A DNA stretch of 64,000 nt from Sphingomonadales bacterium. Its GTDB lineage: Bacteria > Pseudomonadota > Alphaproteobacteria > Sphingomonadales > Sphingomonadaceae. This document shows, in pieces, positions 47,425-61,255 of the stretch. Numbering within the stretch: the first letter of the stretch is position 1; each line of letters begins with the position of its first letter. Made by a program: the position numbers and the translations under genes. A model generated the notes under the pieces. It had not been told where the DNA came from. It searched no databases and worked only from the letters and a program-made list of their open reading frames with translations. The stretch spans positions 1 through 64,000 of the forward strand of contig JANXVZ010000031.1 of assembly GCA_025351405.1 (NCBI GenBank). Reading direction: 5' to 3'.

Positions 47425-48057
47425 TTATTCGCGCTCGCGATACCCCGGCAGCGCTACGCCGCGCGAAATCGCCAGCGCCCGCAACGCAAAGCCCGCCGCA
47501 GCGCCTGCCCCACCGGCCACCCAAGCGCCCATGCCGAGCACCGAGAGCAGTATATAGACCGTCGCCCCCAGCGCGGCCGCAGAGACATAGATTTCACGGC
47601 GCAGCAGCACCGATGGCTCGCCGGCCAGCACGTCGCGGATGATGCCGCCAAAGCTTGCGGTCAACACGCCCATGACGATGCACGGCAATGGCGGCAGGCC
47701 ATAGCTGTTGGCCTTGGCGGCCCCGATGACGGCATAGGCCGCCATGCCGATGGCATCGAACCACAACAGCGCCGGCAGCCGCCAGCGGTCGGCGCGCAAC
47801 AACCATACCGTTCCCGCCGCGATGAGGCAGATGCCGAGATAGTCCGACCTCCCGACCCAGAACACCGGTGCGCCGATGAGCAGGTCGCGCAGCGTCCCGC
47901 CGCCGATGCCGGTAACGGCGGCAAAGAAGGCAAAGGTCACGATGGTCTGCTTGGCCCGCGCCGCCGCCAGCGCCCCGGACACCGCAAACACCGCGACTCC
48001 GGCCATGTCGAGAATGGCGAGCAGCGGCCGCGCGTCTTCGATGCTCAGGACCGGCAT
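47425..48057 (-). CDS. TRIC/UPF0126-family membrane protein (YadS-like)
   Basis: 210 residues with seven hydrophobic helices in two pseudo-repeats, each with GG(I/G)xRD: GIGGGTLRDLLIG and SFGGIIRDVLAGE. This is the bacterial TRIC cation-channel fold. It overlaps the end of the aldo/keto reductase gene by 13 bp. Confidence 0.9.
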   Translation of the reverse strand: MPVLSIEDARPLLAILDMAGVAVFAVSGALAAARAKQTIVTFAFFAAVTGIGGGTLRDLLIGAPVFWVGRSDYLGICLIAAGTVWLLRADRWRLPALLWFDAIGMAAYAVIGAAKANSYGLPPLPCIVMGVLTASFGGIIRDVLAGEPSVLLRREIYVSAAALGATVYILLSVLGMGAWVAGGAGAAAGFALRALAISRGVALPGYRERE

Positions 48058-49109
48058 TGCCCCACCTGGCGCTTCTGCGCCGCCATCAATTCGCGGCGAT
48101 AGACGCCCTGGGTATCGAACATCCAGCCGGGATATTCGCCGGGCAGCTTGCTTGCCGCATCGAGCGCGGCGAGATCGTCCTTGCCCAGCACGACCCTGGT
48201 GGCGGCAAGATTGTCGGCAAGCTGGTCGGGTCGCTTGACACCGACGATGACACTGGTCACCACCGGCTGGTGGAGCAGCCACGCCAGCGCGATTTGCGCC
48301 ACCGATACACCATGCGCCTCGGCAATCGGCCGCATCGCATCGATGACGGCATGGCCGCGCGGCCGATCGACCGGCGGGAAATCGAACGCGGCGCGACGGC
48401 CGTCGCCCTTGGCCTCGTCGTCACGGCTGTATTTGCCGGACAGGAACCCGCCGGCGAGCGGGCTCCACACCATCAGGCCGACGCCTTCCGATAGCAGCAT
48501 CGGCACGATTTCGCGTTCTAGGTCGCGCCCGGCGACGGTGTAATAGGCTTGCAGCGAGGCAAAGCTCGCCAGCCCGAGCCGTTCCGAAATCCCCAGCGCC
48601 TTCATGATCTGCCATGCCGCCCAGTTCGACACGCCGATGTAGCGGACATGGCCATGCTGGACGAGCGTATCGAGCGCCCGCAGGGTTTCCTCGATCGGCG
48701 TCGCCGCGTCGAAGCCATGGATCTGGTACAGGTCGATATGGTCGACGCCGAGCCGGGTGAGGCTGGCCTTGCACGCCTCGATGAGGTGATAGCGCGAATT
48801 GCCGCGACCGTTGGGGCCCTTGCCGGTTTCGCCAAAGCCCTTGGTGGCGATGACGATCTCGTCGCGCTTGATGCCGAGCGATTTCAGCGCCTGGCCGGTA
48901 ATCTGCTCCGATACGCCACCGGCATAGACATCGGCGGTATCGATGAAATTGACCCCCGCCTCGATGGCGGCGCGCACGAGCGCCTCGGCATCGGCCTGCT
49001 GCAGGCTGCCGATCTTCTCCCACATCCCGCCATTGCCGCCAAAGGTCATGGTGCCGAGGGAAAGTTCCGAAACGAAAAGGCCGGTGGTGCCGAGACGGTT
49101 ATAACGCAT
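48045..49109 (-). CDS. Aldo/keto reductase
   Basis: 354-residue NADPH-dependent (beta/alpha)8 barrel. MRYNRLGTTGLFVSELSLGT, FIDTADVYAGGVSEQITG (catalytic Asp-Tyr), HYRxxxY-like IDLYQIHGFD and the KRPDQLADN cofactor segment. AGGAG precedes the ATG at 49109. Substrate unknown. It directly follows lpdA. Confidence 0.9.
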   Translation of the reverse strand: MRYNRLGTTGLFVSELSLGTMTFGGNGGMWEKIGSLQQADAEALVRAAIEAGVNFIDTADVYAGGVSEQITGQALKSLGIKRDEIVIATKGFGETGKGPNGRGNSRYHLIEACKASLTRLGVDHIDLYQIHGFDAATPIEETLRALDTLVQHGHVRYIGVSNWAAWQIMKALGISERLGLASFASLQAYYTVAGRDLEREIVPMLLSEGVGLMVWSPLAGGFLSGKYSRDDEAKGDGRRAAFDFPPVDRPRGHAVIDAMRPIAEAHGVSVAQIALAWLLHQPVVTSVIVGVKRPDQLADNLAATRVVLGKDDLAALDAASKLPGEYPGWMFDTQGVYRRELMAAQKRQVGQCRS

Positions 49110-49196
49110 TGTGCAAGCTCCTGTCGGTGCCCCCCGGCAAGGATCGGTGCCGGCAACGATCGGTTCCGGCAAGGGCCGAAACATCCCTGCCCGTCG

Positions 49197-50606
49197 TCAC
49201 ATATGGATCGGCTTGCCCGTCACCGCCATCGCCGCTTCCTTCAGCGCTTCGGGATGGGTCGGATGGGCGTGGCAGGTCATGGCGATGTCTTCGGCCGATG
49301 CACCGAATTCCATGGCGATGGCGGCTTCGGCAATCATCGTGCCGGCCATGCTGCCGATGATATGGACGCCGAGCACGCGGTCGGTGGTGGCGTCGGCGAG
49401 AACCTTTACAAAGCCTTCGGTGTCGCGGTTGGCTTTGGCGCGGCTGTTGGCGGCGAAGGGGAATTTGCCCGCCTTGTAGGCCACGCCCGCCGCCTTCAGT
49501 TCCTCCTCGGTCTTGCCGACGCTCGCCACTTCGGGGTAGGTATAGACGACCGCGGGGATGACGTCATGGTTCACATAGCCGGTCAGCCCGGCGATGTTGT
49601 CGGCGCAGGCGATGCCCTCGTCCTCCGCCTTGTGGGCCAGCATCGGCCCGGGAATCACGTCGCCGATCGCCCACAGGCCTGGAACAGCGGTGGAGAAATC
49701 CGGGTTGACCATGATGCGACCCCGGTTGAGACCCGAGCTTTCGAGGACCAGCCCGGTCGCTTCGATGTTGAGGCCATCGGTGTTGGGTCGCCGGCCGATC
49801 GACAGCAGCACGACATCGGCGGCGATCTCCTCGGCGGCGCCCCCCGCAGCGGGCTCGACAGTGACGATGGCGCCAGCACCGTCGCGCCGTACAGCTGTAA
49901 CCCTTGTCGAAATCCGGATGGCAAAGCCCTGTTTGGTCAGGATTTTCGTGAACGCGCTGGCAACCTCGATATCCATCGCCGGCACAATCCGCTCGGCATA
50001 TTCGACAACGGTGACCTTTGCCCCAAGCCGCCGCCACACCGATCCCATCTCGAGGCCGATATAGCCGCCGCCGATGACCACCATGTGCGTCGGCACCTTG
50101 CTAAGCGACAGCGCCTCAGTCGACGTGACGATGACTTCGCCATCGGGCGCCATGCCCGGCAACAGCGCGACGTCCGAGCCGGTGGCGATGATGAAATTGC
50201 GGGCGGTGATGGTGCGATCGCCGACCTTTACAGATTTTGCATCGACGAATGACGCCATGCCCTTCACCCAATCGACCTTGTTCTTCTTGAACAGAAAAGC
50301 AACGCCGTCCGTCAACTCCTTGACTGCCTTGTCTTTTTCGCCGAGCAAAGCCGGCAGGTCGAGCTCCACCGAGCCGAGCTTGACGCCGAATTTGGCGAGC
50401 GCGCCGGACCGCGCCTCTTCGTAGAACTCGCTGCCATGCAGCAACGCCTTTGAGGGAATGCAACCGACGTTGAGGCAGGTGCCGCCCAGCTTGCTGTGCT
50501 TTTCGATGCAGGCGACCTTGAGGCCGTTCTGGGCGGCGCGAATGGCGGCAACATAGCCGCCAGGGCCGGAGCCGATGACGACAACGTCATAGTCGAATTC
50601 GGCCAT
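49197..50606 (-). CDS. lpdA: Dihydrolipoyl dehydrogenase (E3)
   Basis: 469-residue flavoprotein; redox disulphide in GGTCLNVGCIPSKALL, FAD and NAD motifs GSGPGGYVAAIRAA and VVIGGGYIGLEMG, catalytic His near the end (HAHPTHPE). Last of the sucA-sucB-lpdA set for 2-oxoglutarate dehydrogenase. AAGGAG precedes the ATG. Confidence 0.96.
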   Translation of the reverse strand: MAEFDYDVVVIGSGPGGYVAAIRAAQNGLKVACIEKHSKLGGTCLNVGCIPSKALLHGSEFYEEARSGALAKFGVKLGSVELDLPALLGEKDKAVKELTDGVAFLFKKNKVDWVKGMASFVDAKSVKVGDRTITARNFIIATGSDVALLPGMAPDGEVIVTSTEALSLSKVPTHMVVIGGGYIGLEMGSVWRRLGAKVTVVEYAERIVPAMDIEVASAFTKILTKQGFAIRISTRVTAVRRDGAGAIVTVEPAAGGAAEEIAADVVLLSIGRRPNTDGLNIEATGLVLESSGLNRGRIMVNPDFSTAVPGLWAIGDVIPGPMLAHKAEDEGIACADNIAGLTGYVNHDVIPAVVYTYPEVASVGKTEEELKAAGVAYKAGKFPFAANSRAKANRDTEGFVKVLADATTDRVLGVHIIGSMAGTMIAEAAIAMEFGASAEDIAMTCHAHPTHPEALKEAAMAVTGKPIHM

Positions 50607-50616
50607 GTCTGGCTCC

Positions 50617-51915
<1,299 letters not shown>

Positions 51916-51920
51916 GGAAA

Positions 51921-54752
51921 TTATCCTGCCATCTTCTTGGATTTGAGCCCGCCACGAATGGCGGCGGTAACTTCGGCGCGACTGGCGCCCAGGGCTTCGG
52001 CGACCAGCTTGGCCTGTTCGGCGTTGTGGCGCTTCATCAATCCCGTTGCAGTCGCGGCGGCGGCGGCACGACCGGCATAATAGGGCCGCTTGCCCAGCGC
52101 CGCCTCGATCAATGGCGCGACGAATGTCCAGGCCCCGGCGTTGCGGGGTTCCTCCTGCGCCCAGACGATATCCTCGAGCATGGGGAAGCGGGCCGCATAT
52201 TCGGCGATGATGTCGGCGGGAAAGGGATAAAGCTGTTCGACCCGCAACAGATAGATGTCGTCGCGGTCCTGCTTTTCACGGGCATCGAGCAGGTCATAAT
52301 AAACCTTGCCCGAACACATGACGAGGCGGCGCACCTTGGCGTTGTCGCAGGGTGCAAGGTCGTCGAGGCAGCGGTGGAAGCTGCTGCCGGCATCCATGTC
52401 GGCAATCGTCGAAACGGCGCGCTTGTGGCGCAACAGCGATTTCGGCGTGAAGATGATCAGCGGCTTGCGGAAATCGCGCAGCATCTGGCGGCGCAGCACG
52501 TGGAAATAGTTGCTCGGCGTCGTCGCGTTGATGATCTGGAGGTTGTCTTCGGCACAAAGCTGCAGGAACCGCTCCAGCCGCGCCGAACTGTGTTCAGGCC
52601 CCTGCCCTTCATAGCCATGCGGCAGCAGCATGACGAGGCCATTGGCGCGCAACCACTTGATTTCGCCCGATGCGATGAACTGGTCGATGATGGTCTGGGC
52701 GCCATTGACGAAGTCGCCGAACTGGCCCTCCCACAACACCAGCGTCTTGGGATCGGCGAGGCCATAGCCATATTCGAAGCCGAGCACGCCGAATTCGGAC
52801 AACGGGCTGTCGAGCACCTCGAAACTGCCGGATCCAGGCCCGGTGGCGACCGACTGCAACGGCACGATGCGATGGCCATCGAGCTGGTCGGTCCAGACCG
52901 AATGCCGCTGGCTGAAGGTGCCGCGGCCCGAATCCTGTCCGGACAGGCGAACGCCATAGCCATCCTGCAGCAACGAACCAAAGGCCAGCGCCTCGGCGGT
53001 CGCCCAATCGATGTTGGTGCCGCTGGTCAGGGTTTCGGCCTTGGCATCGAGGATCCGGGCCAGCGTCTTGTGGATGTTGAAGCCCTCCGGCACCGTCGTC
53101 AGCGTGCGGCCGATGGCGCGCAGTTCGCCGGCGGCAACCCCGGTCATCGCGGCGCGGCGGCCAGTGATCTCCTCCTTGGGCTTGCCGAGGCCGGACCAGC
53201 GACCTTCGAACCAGTCGGCCTTGTTGGCCTTGAAGCCCGCGGCGGCGTCGAAATCGGCCTCCAGCCCGGCGACATAGGCGTCGACCGTTGCCTTGAAGAA
53301 CGCCTCGTCGATGACACCTTCACGGATCAGGCGCTGGGCATAGATCTCGCTGACGGCAAGGTGCTTGCCGATCTGGGCGTACATCAAGGGCTGGGTAAAG
53401 CTCGGCTCGTCGCTCTCGTTGTGTCCGAAGCGGCGGTAGCACCACATGTCGATGACGACGTCGCGCTTGAAGGTCTGGCGAAATTCGGTGGCGACCTTGG
53501 TGGCAAAGGTCACCGCCTCGGGGTCATCGCCGTTGACGTGGAAAATCGGCGCCTGGACGATCTTGCCGACATCGCTGGGATAGGGCGACGAGCGCGCGAA
53601 CTGCGGGCTGGTGGTAAAGCCCACCTGGTTGTTGACGATGAAATGAATGGTGCCGCCGGTGTTATAGCCCTTCAGCCCGGAAAACCCGAAGCATTCCGCC
53701 ACGATACCCTGCCCGGCGAACGCCGCGTCGCCGTGCAGCAGCACCGGCATCGCATGGCTGCGGGTGCTGTCGCCGGCCATCGTCTGGATGGCGCGGACCT
53801 TGCCGAGCACCACGGGGTCGACGGCCTCGAGATGCGACGGGTTGGGCGCCAGCGACAAATGCACCATGTTGCCGTCGAATTCGCGGTTGGTGCTGGTGCC
53901 GAGGTGGTATTTGACATCGCCGGAGCCGCCGACATCGTCGGGATTGGCCGAACCGCCGCCAAATTCGTGGAAGATGATCTGGAACGGCTTCTGCATGACG
54001 TTGCCGAGCATGTTGAGCCGGCCGCGATGCGGCATGCCGAAGACGATCTCGGTGATGCCGAGCTGTCCGCCGACCTTGATGATCGATTCCATCGCCGGGA
54101 TCATCGCCTCGGCGCCATCGAGCCCGAAGCGCTTGGTGCCGACATATTTGCGGCCAAGGAACTTTTCGAAATATTCTGCCTCGACCAGCTTGTTGAGGAT
54201 GGCCTTCTTGCCGAGTGCGGTGAACTGGATTTCCTTGTCGCGCCCCTCGATCTTGTCCTGGATGAAACGCCGTTCCTCGACGTCGTTGATGTGCATGTAT
54301 TCGACGCCGACATTGCCACAGTAATTGGCGCGCAGGATGCTGACGATTTCGCGGATCGTACCGGTTTCAAGGCCGAGCGCGCCGCCAAGATGCACCGGGC
54401 GATCGAGGTCGGTTTCCTTGAAGCCATGATAATCCGGGGTCAGGTCGGCGGGCACTGCCGGCTTGGTCAGGCCCAGCGGATCGAGATTGGCGGCGAGGTG
54501 CCCGCGCACACGATAGGTGCGGATCAGCATGAGGGCCGAAATCGAATCCTGTGCGGCGCGGGCGATGGCGGCCGGGTCGGCACCGGTGGCGGCGGCCTTT
54601 GCCGCAGCCTTGGCCGGAGCCGCCATGACCAGCATATCGCCGGCATCGAGCGCGCGTGTCAGGTCGTCGGCAGGAATCGGCGGCCAGTCGGTCCGCGCCC
54701 ATGAGGGGCCGGCGGCATCTTCAGCCGTTGGCAGTTGCGCTTCGAAATCCAT
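51921..54752 (-). CDS. sucA: 2-oxoglutarate dehydrogenase E1
   Basis: 943-residue thiamin diphosphate enzyme. [44 protein letters not shown] (ThDP-binding region) and the C-terminal [17 protein letters not shown] are typical. Catalyses the oxidative decarboxylation step of the TCA cycle. 153 bp separate it from sucD. Confidence 0.97.
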   Translation of the reverse strand: MDFEAQLPTAEDAAGPSWARTDWPPIPADDLTRALDAGDMLVMAAPAKAAAKAAATGADPAAIARAAQDSISALMLIRTYRVRGHLAANLDPLGLTKPAVPADLTPDYHGFKETDLDRPVHLGGALGLETGTIREIVSILRANYCGNVGVEYMHINDVEERRFIQDKIEGRDKEIQFTALGKKAILNKLVEAEYFEKFLGRKYVGTKRFGLDGAEAMIPAMESIIKVGGQLGITEIVFGMPHRGRLNMLGNVMQKPFQIIFHEFGGGSANPDDVGGSGDVKYHLGTSTNREFDGNMVHLSLAPNPSHLEAVDPVVLGKVRAIQTMAGDSTRSHAMPVLLHGDAAFAGQGIVAECFGFSGLKGYNTGGTIHFIVNNQVGFTTSPQFARSSPYPSDVGKIVQAPIFHVNGDDPEAVTFATKVATEFRQTFKRDVVIDMWCYRRFGHNESDEPSFTQPLMYAQIGKHLAVSEIYAQRLIREGVIDEAFFKATVDAYVAGLEADFDAAAGFKANKADWFEGRWSGLGKPKEEITGRRAAMTGVAAGELRAIGRTLTTVPEGFNIHKTLARILDAKAETLTSGTNIDWATAEALAFGSLLQDGYGVRLSGQDSGRGTFSQRHSVWTDQLDGHRIVPLQSVATGPGSGSFEVLDSPLSEFGVLGFEYGYGLADPKTLVLWEGQFGDFVNGAQTIIDQFIASGEIKWLRANGLVMLLPHGYEGQGPEHSSARLERFLQLCAEDNLQIINATTPSNYFHVLRRQMLRDFRKPLIIFTPKSLLRHKRAVSTIADMDAGSSFHRCLDDLAPCDNAKVRRLVMCSGKVYYDLLDAREKQDRDDIYLLRVEQLYPFPADIIAEYAARFPMLEDIVWAQEEPRNAGAWTFVAPLIEAALGKRPYYAGRAAAAATATGLMKRHNAEQAKLVAEALGASRAEVTAAIRGGLKSKKMAG

Positions 54753-54905
54753 TCCGCCAATCCTTCTCGGCGACGCCCTCTACAGCGTCGCCCCTAGTCT
54801 TGCCACCGCGCAAGGCGCTGATAGCCCCGCCGGGCCGGGCTGTCACCGCCACAACGCACATGGCTGCCATGTTTTAACGGCTGCGGCCGACAGATGTGGT
54901 GAACG

Positions 54906-55790
54906 TCAGCCTTTCAGCAGCTCCACCAATGTCGTGCCCAGCATCGACGGCGATGGCGAAACCCGGATGCCGGCGGCTTCCATCGCCGCAATCTTGTCCT
55001 CGGCGCCGCCCTTGCCACCGGCGACGATCGCCCCGGCATGGCCCATGCGGCGGCCGGGAGGCGCGGTGCGCCCGGCGATGAAACCGACCATCGGCTTCCT
55101 GCGGCCGCGCTTTGCTTCATCGGCGATGAACTGCGCCGCCTCCTCCTCGGCCGAGCCGCCGATTTCGCCGATCATGATGATCGAACGGGTGGCATCGTCG
55201 GCCATGAACAGTTCAAGCATGTCGATGAAGTTGGTGCCGTTGACCGGATCACCGCCGATGCCGACCGCGGTCGTCTGGCCGAGGCCGACGGCGGTGGTCT
55301 GGTGGACGGCTTCATAGGTCAGCGTACCCGAGCGCGAGACGACGCCGACGCTGCCATGGCTGAAGATATTGCCGGGCATGATGCCGATCTTGCATTCGCC
55401 AGGCGTCAGCACGCCGGGGCAATTGGGGCCGATCAGCCGCGATTTGGAGCCCGACAGCGCCCGCTTGACCTTGACCATGTCGAGCACCGGAATGCCCTCG
55501 GTGATGCAGATGATAAGCGGCACTTCGGCGTCGATGGCCTCCAATATGGCATCGGCGGCACCGGGCGGCGGCACATAGACAACGCTGGCATCGCAGTTTG
55601 TCGCGGCGCGCGCCTCATGGACGGTGTTGAACACTGGCAGACCGAGATGGGTCTGGCCGCCCTTGCCCGGCGCGGTACCGCCGACGACTTTCGTGCCATA
55701 GGCGATCGACGCCTCGGTGTGGAACGTGCCCTGCTTGCCGGTGAAGCCCTGGGTGATGACGCGGGTGGCGCTGTTTACGAGAATGCTCAT
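54906..55790 (-). CDS. sucD: Succinyl-CoA synthetase alpha subunit
   Basis: 294 residues. Rossmann CoA domain ([16 protein letters not shown]) and the phosphorylated His in [14 protein letters not shown]. The start at 55790 overlaps the stop of the small lipoprotein gene (55787), so it is translationally coupled to that gene rather than to sucC. Confidence 0.97.
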   Translation of the reverse strand: MSILVNSATRVITQGFTGKQGTFHTEASIAYGTKVVGGTAPGKGGQTHLGLPVFNTVHEARAATNCDASVVYVPPPGAADAILEAIDAEVPLIICITEGIPVLDMVKVKRALSGSKSRLIGPNCPGVLTPGECKIGIMPGNIFSHGSVGVVSRSGTLTYEAVHQTTAVGLGQTTAVGIGGDPVNGTNFIDMLELFMADDATRSIIMIGEIGGSAEEEAAQFIADEAKRGRRKPMVGFIAGRTAPPGRRMGHAGAIVAGGKGGAEDKIAAMEAAGIRVSPSPSMLGTTLVELLKG

Positions 55791-56173
55791 TGAAAAGCCC
55801 AATCTTCCGGTTTGGCGGGGCGCTTGATGACCCCGTCAAGTTGCAGACTTGTGATGGTTCGGCGGTTGAAGTCGCCGGTGCAGGTGACACTGACCCTATG
55901 GTCCAAGCCCTTGAATTGCAGCTTGTCGAATGTCACGACAAACTGGCCGGTCGACACAAAGCGCAGCGCCTTATCGAGATCGTTTGCCATCTTGACGTCG
56001 CCATCTTCGAGACCGGCTGTCTTTATGCCGAGGGACTCAGCGGCAAGTTCGAGGCAATGCGCCTTCGCGAGTCCGGCGTCTAATTTAACCTGCTCGGTCG
56101 AATTGCAGCCGCCGAGCGCGAGCATGGCGATTATGCCAAGCCCCCCGTGCCGATTTATCGCCTCTGGTGTCAC
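55787..56173 (-). CDS. Small lipoprotein between sucC and sucD
   Basis: 128 residues from GTG 56173, which overlaps the sucC stop. Hydrophobic segment with lipobox ([14 protein letters not shown]), then a soluble domain with two more Cys. No family recognised. Overlapping start and stop codons on both sides make it a true member of the sucCD operon, where normally no gene lies between the two. Confidence 0.7.
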   Translation of the reverse strand: MTPEAINRHGGLGIIAMLALGGCNSTEQVKLDAGLAKAHCLELAAESLGIKTAGLEDGDVKMANDLDKALRFVSTGQFVVTFDKLQFKGLDHRVSVTCTGDFNRRTITSLQLDGVIKRPAKPEDWAFQ

Positions 56174-57369
56174 GCTGCCTTCTTCACTTCGGCGACGATC
56201 TTCGCCGCGGCATCGCCGAGATTGTCACCCGAGATGATGGGCAGCCCCGATTCCGCCAGGATCTTCTTGCCGAGTTCGACATTGGTGCCCTCGAGCCGCA
56301 CGACCAGCGGCACCGACAGGTTCACTTCCTTCGCCGCGGCGATGATGCCTTCCGCGATGATGTCGCAGCGCATGATGCCGCCGAAGATGTTGACGAGGAT
56401 GCCCTTCACCGCCGGGTCCTTCAAAATCAGCTTGAAGGCGTTGGTGACCTTTTCCTTGTCGGCGCCGCCGCCGACATCGAGGAAGTTGGCCGGCTCGGCG
56501 CCGTTCAGCTTGATGATGTCCATCGTCGCCATGGCGAGGCCGGCACCGTTGACGAGGCAGCCGATCGAGCCATCGAGCTTGATGAAGGCGAGGTCGTACT
56601 TCGACGCTTCGACTTCGGCGGGGTCTTCCTCGGTCAGGTCGCGCAGCGCGACGATATCGGGGTGGCGATAAAGCGCGTTCGAATCGAAGCTGCACTTGGC
56701 GTCGAGGACCAGCAGCTTGCCATCGGTCGTCACGGCCAGCGGGTTGATCTCGATCTGCGACGCGTCGGTGCCGACAAAGGCATCATACAGCCTGGCAGTA
56801 ACAAATTCGGCCTGCTTGGCGAGATCGCCCGTGAGGCCGAGCGCGGCGGCGACCGCACGGCCGTGGTGCGGCATGACGCCGGTGACGGGGTCGATGATCA
56901 GCGTGTCGATCTTTTCCGGCGTGTCATGGGCGACGGTCTCGATGTCCATGCCGCCTTCGGTCGAAACCACCAGCGCGATCCGCCCGGTGGCACGATCGAC
57001 GAGTAATGCGAGGTAGAATTCCTTGGCGATATCGACGCCATCGGTGACGTAGAGGCGGTTGACCTGCTTGCCGTGCGGCCCGGTCTGGATGGTGACCAGC
57101 GTGTTGCCGAGCATGTCGGTCGCGGCGGCGCGCACATCATCGGCGCTGCGGGCAAGCCGAACCCCGCCCTTGGCTTCGGGCGGCAGCTCGACAAACTTGC
57201 CCTTGCCGCGGCCACCGGCGTGGATCTGCGCCTTGACGACATACAGCGGCCCGGGGAGCCTGGCGCTCGCCGCCACCGCTTCATCGACCGTCATCGCGGC
57301 ATAGCCGACCGGCACCGGCACGCCGAATTTGGCGAGGACTTCCTTGGCCTGATATTCGTGAATGTTCAT
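56170..57369 (-). CDS. sucC: Succinyl-CoA synthetase beta subunit
   Basis: 399 residues, ATP-grasp fold: [59 protein letters not shown] and [15 protein letters not shown]. Forms the alpha2beta2 or alpha-beta synthetase with SucD. Confidence 0.97.
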   Translation of the reverse strand: MNIHEYQAKEVLAKFGVPVPVGYAAMTVDEAVAASARLPGPLYVVKAQIHAGGRGKGKFVELPPEAKGGVRLARSADDVRAAATDMLGNTLVTIQTGPHGKQVNRLYVTDGVDIAKEFYLALLVDRATGRIALVVSTEGGMDIETVAHDTPEKIDTLIIDPVTGVMPHHGRAVAAALGLTGDLAKQAEFVTARLYDAFVGTDASQIEINPLAVTTDGKLLVLDAKCSFDSNALYRHPDIVALRDLTEEDPAEVEASKYDLAFIKLDGSIGCLVNGAGLAMATMDIIKLNGAEPANFLDVGGGADKEKVTNAFKLILKDPAVKGILVNIFGGIMRCDIIAEGIIAAAKEVNLSVPLVVRLEGTNVELGKKILAESGLPIISGDNLGDAAAKIVAEVKKAA

Positions 57370-57579
57370 ACTGTTAGCCGCCTTTTACCCGCCCTTGTAG
57401 CGCGCAGCCTCTTGCCAGCGCTTAAGAGCTGTTGATTCTGTTCGATCTTGAGTTCGAAGTGACGATCCCTCGTAATCTCCAACCGCGACCCAAACCGTTT
57501 TCGACGTCTGTTCAACGGTCACTTTGTATGGGCGGTCCCAAACGACAACTGTGCGTTCCACAGACCTCTCCGATTAAAC

Positions 57580-58665
<1,086 letters not shown>

Positions 58666-58733
58666 TTAATACGATGGCATGAAACCCAACGCATTCCAGC
58701 TTCGCTCATGGCCTTGGCAGCCGGCCCATAGGG

Positions 58734-58776
58734 TTTGGAAGGTCATGAAAAGCGCGCTTGGGGCTGACTTTCCAGA
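58734..58776. repeat. Palindromic element, copy 2
   Basis: TTTGGAAGGTCA and TGACTTTCCAGA (12 positions pairing with two wobbles) enclose a 19-nt loop ending CTTGGGGC. It is related to 20193-20237 and ends two bases before the zapE stop codon, where it could terminate zapE transcription. Confidence 0.7.
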
Positions 58777-58778
58777 TT

Positions 58779-59891
58779 TCAGCCATGGCCCAGGGCCATG
58801 TAGTCCGCCGATTGCATCTCCATCAGCCGCGACACGGTGCGCTCGAATTCGAACACCCCGTCACCCGCCGGATACAGCGCCGCCGGCTCGGCATCGGCGG
58901 CGGCGATCAGCTTGCACTTGTACTCGTACAGCGCATCGACAAGCGTGACGAAGCGCGCCGCCTCGTTGCGATTTTCCGGGCCGAGGATCGGGATGCCGAC
59001 AATGAACACCGTGTGATAACGCCTTGCCAAGGCGAGATAATCGGCAGCGCCCAACGGCTGGCGGCACAATCGCGCGAACGAAAACACCGCGACCCCCTTC
59101 AAGGATTTCGGCACGAACAGGCTGCGCCCACCCGGCACGGCGATCGTCTCGGTCGGCACCCTGGCACGGTCCTCGACCGGATAATCGGTCAGGCGGAAAA
59201 ACGCGTCCGACATCGCCGCGGTCGCTGCCGGACCATTGGGGACGTGCCAGGTCGCGGCGCCGGCGAGGCGTTGCAGCCGATAGTCGGTAGGGCCGTCGAG
59301 CGTCGTCACCGTGCAGCGCGCCTTGATCAGCGCGATGAAGGGCAGGAACAATTGTCGGTTGAGACCGTCCTTGTACAGGTCATCCGGGTGGCGGTTCGAC
59401 GTCGTCACCACCGTGACGCCGGCGGCGAACAGCGCCGTGAACAGCCGCGACAGGATGGCGGCATCGGCGATGTCCTTGACCTGCATCTCGTCGAACGCCA
59501 GCAGCCGGGCGCTGTCGGCAACGGCCCTCGCCACCGCCGGGATCGGGTCCTCGCCGTTGCGCTGGCGCTCGGCATGGATGTCGGCGTGGATTTCGAGCAT
59601 GAATTCATGGAAATGCACGCGGCGCTTGGGCGTGACGTCGGCATGGGCGAAGAACAGGTCCATCAGCATCGACTTGCCGCGGCCGACCCCGCCGCAGATA
59701 TACAGGCCATGCGGCGTCAGCAGGGGTGGCGCAGCCCGCAACCGCGCGAACAGCCCGGCGCGCGGCGGTGGCGGCGCGGCGAGCTCTTTCGCCAGCGCAT
59801 CGAGCTTGTCGGCGACCGCCGCTTGCGCCGCGTCGGGGCGAAGCTCGCCGGCCGCGACCAGTGCGTCATAGGCAGCGCGGACGTCCGCCAT
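58779..59891 (-). CDS. zapE: Cell division ATPase ZapE (AFG1 family)
   Basis: 370 residues. Walker A in GGVGRGKSMLMDLFF, Walker B in LLAFDEMQVKDIADA, and the family's VHFHEFMLEIHA and TSNRHPDDLYKDGLNRQLFL. ZapE interacts with FtsZ and is needed under stress in E. coli. Ends at the palindromic element. Confidence 0.94.
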   Translation of the reverse strand: MADVRAAYDALVAAGELRPDAAQAAVADKLDALAKELAAPPPPRAGLFARLRAAPPLLTPHGLYICGGVGRGKSMLMDLFFAHADVTPKRRVHFHEFMLEIHADIHAERQRNGEDPIPAVARAVADSARLLAFDEMQVKDIADAAILSRLFTALFAAGVTVVTTSNRHPDDLYKDGLNRQLFLPFIALIKARCTVTTLDGPTDYRLQRLAGAATWHVPNGPAATAAMSDAFFRLTDYPVEDRARVPTETIAVPGGRSLFVPKSLKGVAVFSFARLCRQPLGAADYLALARRYHTVFIVGIPILGPENRNEAARFVTLVDALYEYKCKLIAAADAEPAALYPAGDGVFEFERTVSRLMEMQSADYMALGHG

Positions 59892-59899
59892 GCTTCAGG

Positions 59900-60367
59900 T
59901 CAACGCTTGCCGGCGCCATCGCCTTCGGGGCGGGGCATTCGCGGTATCTTGCGCATCGTCCCGGTGAACGACGCGACATTGGCGCCGTCCTGCGTCACCA
60001 GCCCGCGCACAAACAGCATCTTGCCGGTTTCCTTGAGGATTTCGCCCGATGCCTCGATCGGCTTGCCGACGACACCGGCGGTGAGGAAATCGGTGGCGCA
60101 GCTCAGGGTGACGGCAGCACTGTTTTCCAACTGGCGGAAAATGAAGGAGAACATCGCCATGTCGATGAACGACATGATGAAGCCGCCGTGGAGATAACCC
60201 AAGCCATTGGAATGCCGCCGATCGGTCGCCATGCGGCATTCGACGGCATCGGCCGGCGTCTGGCGGAAGTAGAAGTCGCCGAGCAGCGAGGCAAAGCGCC
60301 CGTCCGGGTCGCGGTGCCAGCGGGTCCAGCCGGCGTGTTCGCCGTCGGTAATCATTTCACGGGTCAT
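59900..60367 (-). CDS. PaaI-type hotdog thioesterase
   Basis: 155 residues. The 4HBT hotdog core is visible (NGLGYLHGGFIMSFIDMAMF with the active-site HGG, then FLTAGVVGKPIEASGEI). Substrate unknown. It lies 8 bp upstream of zapE. Confidence 0.85.
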   Translation of the reverse strand: MTREMITDGEHAGWTRWHRDPDGRFASLLGDFYFRQTPADAVECRMATDRRHSNGLGYLHGGFIMSFIDMAMFSFIFRQLENSAAVTLSCATDFLTAGVVGKPIEASGEILKETGKMLFVRGLVTQDGANVASFTGTMRKIPRMPRPEGDGAGKR

Positions 60368-60424
60368 GCGACGGGGATAGTGCGCCGCAGCATCGGGGGC
60401 AAGCGGCGGGTTGACAGGGGAACC

Positions 60425-61210
60425 CTATCCCGCCCGCTCGACCATCATCAGCTTGATCTCGGCGATCGCCTTTGCCGGGTTGAGGCCCTTGGGGCAGACA
60501 TTGGCACAGTTCATGATGGTATGGCAGCGATACAGCCGGAACGGGTCCTCCAGCGCATCGAGGCGCTCGCCGGTCATCTCGTCGCGGCTGTCGGCGAGCC
60601 AGCGATATGCCTGGAGCAGGATGGCCGGGCCAAGGAACTTGTCGCTGTTCCACCAATAGCTCGGGCACGCTGTCGAGCAGCAGGCGCAGAGGATGCATTC
60701 ATACAGCCCGTCGATCTTGGAACGATCCTCGACCGTCTGGATGCGCTCCTCCCCCGACGGCGCCGGGGTGACGGTCTGCAACCACGGCTTGATCGAGGCA
60801 TATTGCGCGTAGAAGTGCTTGAAATCGGGGACCAGATCCTTGATGACCTCCATGTGCGGCAGCGGCGTGATGCGAACCTCGCCCTTGATGTCGTCGATCG
60901 CCTTGGTGCAGGCCAGCGTGTTGGTGCCGTCGATGTTCATCGAGCACGACCCGCAGATGCCCTCGCGGCACGAGCGGCGGAAGGTCAGCGTCGAATCGAC
61001 CTCCGACTTGATCTTGATCAGCGCGTCGAGAACCATCGGCCCAGTGGTATCGAGGTCGAGCTCATAGGTGTCGTAGCGCGGATTGGCGCCGTCCTCGGGG
61101 TTCCAGCGATAGACCTTGAACGCCTTGACGTTGGCGGCCCCGGCCGGCGCCGGGTAGCGCTTGCCGGCGCTGCTGACCTTGCTGTTCGCGGGGAGGGAGA
61201 ATTCGGCCAT
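60425..61210 (-). CDS. sdhB: Succinate dehydrogenase iron-sulfur subunit
   Basis: 261 residues with all three cluster motifs: [2Fe-2S] in [12 protein letters not shown], [4Fe-4S] in [12 protein letters not shown], and [3Fe-4S] in [17 protein letters not shown]. Complex II electron path from SdhA to quinone. Confidence 0.97.
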   Translation of the reverse strand: MAEFSLPANSKVSSAGKRYPAPAGAANVKAFKVYRWNPEDGANPRYDTYELDLDTTGPMVLDALIKIKSEVDSTLTFRRSCREGICGSCSMNIDGTNTLACTKAIDDIKGEVRITPLPHMEVIKDLVPDFKHFYAQYASIKPWLQTVTPAPSGEERIQTVEDRSKIDGLYECILCACCSTACPSYWWNSDKFLGPAILLQAYRWLADSRDEMTGERLDALEDPFRLYRCHTIMNCANVCPKGLNPAKAIAEIKLMMVERAG

Positions 61211-61255
61211 TTCAGTTCCAGTACGAAATATTCAAGACAAACCGTTGGCCGGATC

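Noticed and set aside
57440-57455. GTTC...GTTC resembling a second SOS box before sucC
   Set aside because: The spacer is 8 bases, not 7, and sucC is not a damage gene.
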